This document shows, in pieces, positions 62,398 to 64,000 of a stretch of 64,000 nt of DNA. Each line of letters starts with the position of its first letter. Positions within the stretch are counted from its first letter, which is position 1. The notes under the pieces were generated by a model. It was not told where the DNA came from. It did not search any database and was given only the letters and a program-made list of their open reading frames with translations. Origin of the DNA: Nonlabens sp. Hel1_33_55 (GTDB lineage: Bacteria; Bacteroidota; Bacteroidia; Flavobacteriales; Flavobacteriaceae); the NCBI RefSeq assembly GCF_900101765.1, contig NZ_LT627735.1, positions 1,488,001-1,552,000 on the forward strand. Reading direction: 5' to 3'. Position numbers and translations under genes: made by a program.

Positions 62398-62648
62398 CTA
62401 GCATTTATCCGCACTTCCAAACTACAAATTAAATCCGACACTCATTTTAATTCAATTACACTTAATGATTGAAAAAACAAACTTTCTAATAAAAACAATG
62501 CATTAGCCGTATTTATCCGTTTACAAACGACAATAAACGAAAGCAACTGTTTAATATGCTTTACGGATTAGGATGTCGTCACATATTTGCACCGTCATCA
62601 ACAACGATGGCTTTCAAACATTTTTTAATCCATACAAACTAATTTATT
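62398..62648. other. Intergenic region between island and ssb
   Basis: About 250 AT-rich bases with no gene. A weak -7-like CATATTTG is at 62582. I see nothing else. Confidence 0.5.
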
Positions 62649-62987
62649 ATGAGCAGCTTAAACAACAAAGTACAATTGATCGGTAACCTAGGCGCAGATC
62701 CAGAAATCATAAATCTTACAGACGGTAAGAAAATAGCCAAATTCTCCATCGCCACCACAGACCGCTACAAAAACAAGCAAGGTGAGTCCGTGAGCGATAC
62801 ACAATGGCACAATGTGGTAGCTTGGAACAAGACCGCTGAGATTATTGAGAAATACATTACCAAAGGCAACCAAATAGGAATAGAGGGAAAACTTACCACT
62901 CGCAAATGGGAAGATAAAGAAGGTAATAACCGCTACACAACTGAAGTCGTTTGCAGCGAGCTTCTCATGCTAGGCGGTAAAGCATAA
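62649..62987 (+). CDS. ssb: Single-stranded DNA-binding protein without acidic tail
   Basis: 112 aa. The OB-fold is complete: LNNKVQLIGNLGADPEI, KIAKFSIATTDRYKNKQGE, TQWHNVVAWNKTAEIIEKYI and IEGKLTTRKWEDKEGNNRYT. It ends LLMLGGKA and lacks the glycine-rich linker and acidic DDDIPF tail that binds repair proteins in the main SSB, so this is a short second SSB, like those on mobile elements or used for competence. It ends with a strong terminator. Confidence 0.93.
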   Translation: MSSLNNKVQLIGNLGADPEIINLTDGKKIAKFSIATTDRYKNKQGESVSDTQWHNVVAWNKTAEIIEKYITKGNQIGIEGKLTTRKWEDKEGNNRYTTEVVCSELLMLGGKA

Positions 62988-63009
62988 AACATCAGAAAAT
63001 TCTCTAGAA

Positions 63010-63048
63010 CCGGCGTGATGCTAATATTCATCACGCCGGTTTTTTTAT
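63010..63048 (+). terminator. Terminator of ssb
   Basis: ACCGGCGTGAT-gctaatattc-ATCACGCCGGT followed by seven T residues, a perfect 11-bp stem. Confidence 0.9.
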
Positions 63049-63093
63049 TATCAATCATTTATTTATTTCAGAATCTCATTTATCCTTCCTTCC

Positions 63094-63541
63094 TGTCACC
63101 CTGAATTCATTTCAGGGTCTCACTACTTCTTCCGCAACCTCTTCTCACGACGTATTTATACAAAAACGATGATCATCAAAACTCAATTCCAGAAGATGCT
63201 GAAACGAGTTCAGCTTGACAATAATTTTCTTGTCACCCTGAATTCATTTCAGGGTCTCAATACTTCTTCCGCAATCTCTTCTCACGACGTATTTATACAA
63301 AAACGATGATCATCAAAACTCAATTCCAGAAGATGCTGAAACGAGTTCAGCATGACAGTAATTTCCTTGTCACCCTGAATTCATTTCAGGGTCTCACTAT
63401 TTCTTTCAAGCTGTCACCCTGAATTCATTTCAGGGCCTCCATACTTCTTCCCTTTTCCTGTCACCCTGAATTCATTTCAGGGCCTCCATACCTCCTCCCT
63501 TTTCCTGTCACCCTGAATTCATTTCAGGGTCTCCATACTCC
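63094..63541. repeat. Block of REP-like repeats
   Basis: Six copies of TGTCACCCTGAATTCATTTCAGGGTCTC (in two pieces: TGTCACCCTGAATTC and ATTTCAGGGTCTC) start at 63094, 63231, 63368, 63412, 63469 and 63506. The first two lie in a 137-base duplicated unit that also holds GCTGAAACGAGTTCAGC, a second hairpin. Each copy has the CCCTGAA...TTCAGGG palindrome. Such units occur widely in flavobacterial genomes as non-coding repeats. Confidence 0.95.
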
Positions 63542-63558
63542 ACCCACGATCTATATAT

Positions 63559-63566
63559 TACCTTTG
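63559..63566 (+). promoter_or_regulatory. Candidate -7 element of the pseudouridine synthase gene
   Basis: TACCTTTG, a TAnnTTTG match just before the ATG. No TTG is seen at the right distance, as the repeat block occupies that place. Confidence 0.35.
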
Positions 63567-63570
63567 CCGC

Positions 63571-64000
63571 ATGTCAGAAACTGGTACCAGAATCAACAAA
63601 TTTTTGAGCGAGCAAGGCTACTGCTCTCGTCGTGCTGCAGATAAACTTATCGAGCAAGAACGCGTTACGATCAACGGCAGCGTTCCAGAAATGGGGACCA
63701 AAGTCATGGCAGACGACATTGTCGCGGTAGATGGCGAACTCATTTCTAAAAAGAAAGAAAAGCTTGTCTATCTAGCGTTTAATAAACCCGTAGGCATTGT
63801 TTGCACCACAGATACCCGTGTGGAAAAGAACAACATCATTGATTTTATTAATTATCCCACGCGCATCTTTCCCATAGGTCGATTGGATAAACCCAGCGAA
63901 GGACTTATTCTTTTGACTAATGATGGCGATATCGTCAACAAAATCCTGCGTTCTCGTAATAATCACGGTAAGGAATACATCGTTACCGTCGATCATAGTA
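63571..64000 (+). CDS. rluF: Pseudouridine synthase, RluF-type (partial, C-terminus outside window)
   Basis: The first 143 codons run to the window edge. An S4 RNA-binding domain (RINKFLSEQGYCSRRAADKL; IEQERVTINGSVPEMG) is followed by the catalytic-domain start YLAFNKPVGIVCTTD and GRLDKPSEGLILLTNDGD, where the Asp of GRLD is the catalytic residue of the RsuA/RluB/E/F family. NKPVGIVCT and the NIIDFINYP stretch fit RluF (23S rRNA uridine 2604) best. It starts right after the repeat block. Confidence 0.9.
   Translation, partial: MSETGTRINKFLSEQGYCSRRAADKLIEQERVTINGSVPEMGTKVMADDIVAVDGELISKKKEKLVYLAFNKPVGIVCTTDTRVEKNNIIDFINYPTRIFPIGRLDKPSEGLILLTNDGDIVNKILRSRNNHGKEYIVTVDHS

Noticed and set aside
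62141..62404. Second reverse frame of 87 codons in the same region
   Set aside because: Out of frame with the membrane protein and composed of odd residues; shadow.
63094..63541. REP-like block as a CRISPR array
   Set aside because: Spacing is irregular (137, 137, 44, 57, 37) and spacers of neighbouring copies repeat each other; no cas genes.
63772..63996. Reverse frame of 74 codons in the RluF-type gene
   Set aside because: Lies wholly within the forward pseudouridine synthase gene, whose motifs are clear.
1..64000. tRNA or rRNA genes
   Set aside because: No cloverleaf-like or rRNA-like sequence was recognised; a dedicated scan would be needed to exclude them.

Overview
The window reads as chromosome of a marine member of the Flavobacteriaceae (Bacteroidota). 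This is an inference from content. It has a SusC/SusD pair, a type IX secretion (T9SS) C-terminal sorting domain, a type III glutamine synthetase, many lipoproteins, almost no Shine-Dalgarno sequences, and promoters of the Bacteroidota form TTG-n19/21-TAnnTTTG (clearest before thrS, rpmI and the DEAD-box gene). The genus cannot be fixed from the sequence; a Nonlabens/Dokdonia-like organism is my guess. No tRNA, rRNA, CRISPR array, prophage or transposase gene was seen.

Layout. 1-3.8 kb: membrane and secreted proteins (DUF4350, DUF4129, membrane protein, SpoIIM-like, RDD) of the kind that usually sits beside MoxR/DUF58 genes. 5-10.5 kb: two rhomboid proteases, mutL, a small membrane protein and an ABC-F ATPase. 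10.6-17.7 kb: a thioredoxin-fold lipoprotein without CxxC, fructose-6-phosphate aldolase/transaldolase, a sulfatase-modifying-factor-like lipoprotein, DUF421, a Ca/Na antiporter and GSIII. 17.8-27.2 kb: a T9SS-exported ELWxxDGT-type protein, then a tightly coupled five-gene operon of SusC, SusD, a lipoprotein, a di-haem cytochrome c peroxidase and a secreted protein. 27.2-39.8 kb: purM, a hidden msrA without a standard start codon, prfA, pyrF, an acyl-CoA carboxylase beta subunit, an M23 peptidase, a SIMPL protein and an aspartyl protease. 39.8-50.3 kb: SulP transporter, GNAT, DEAD-box helicase, lemA/TPM operon, BtuF-like protein, and a BlaI/M56 signalling pair. 50.5-53.4 kb: two paralogous coiled-coil secreted proteins. 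53.5-56.9 kb: the classical thrS-infC-rpmI-rplT translation cluster, with infC starting at ATA. 57-60.6 kb: two outer-membrane beta-barrels and a 2-hydroxyacid dehydrogenase. 61.2-62.6 kb: a small cassette-like island with a 110-bp hairpin. 62.6-64 kb: ssb, a block of REP-like repeats and the start of an RluF-type pseudouridine synthase.

The most striking signal is not a gene. A 16-bp perfect palindrome, CGCTTTCGCGAAAGCG, occurs 13 times exactly, and several more times with one or two changes, scattered between genes and inside genes. Inside genes it is read in all frames as AFAKA, LSRKR or FRFRE. It places the same peptide DESAFAKA in two unrelated proteins, forms the end of several signal peptides, and in one gene is interrupted by a second 20-bp palindrome. 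This looks like a genome-wide element that inserts into or is maintained in coding sequence, and I know of no firm description of it.
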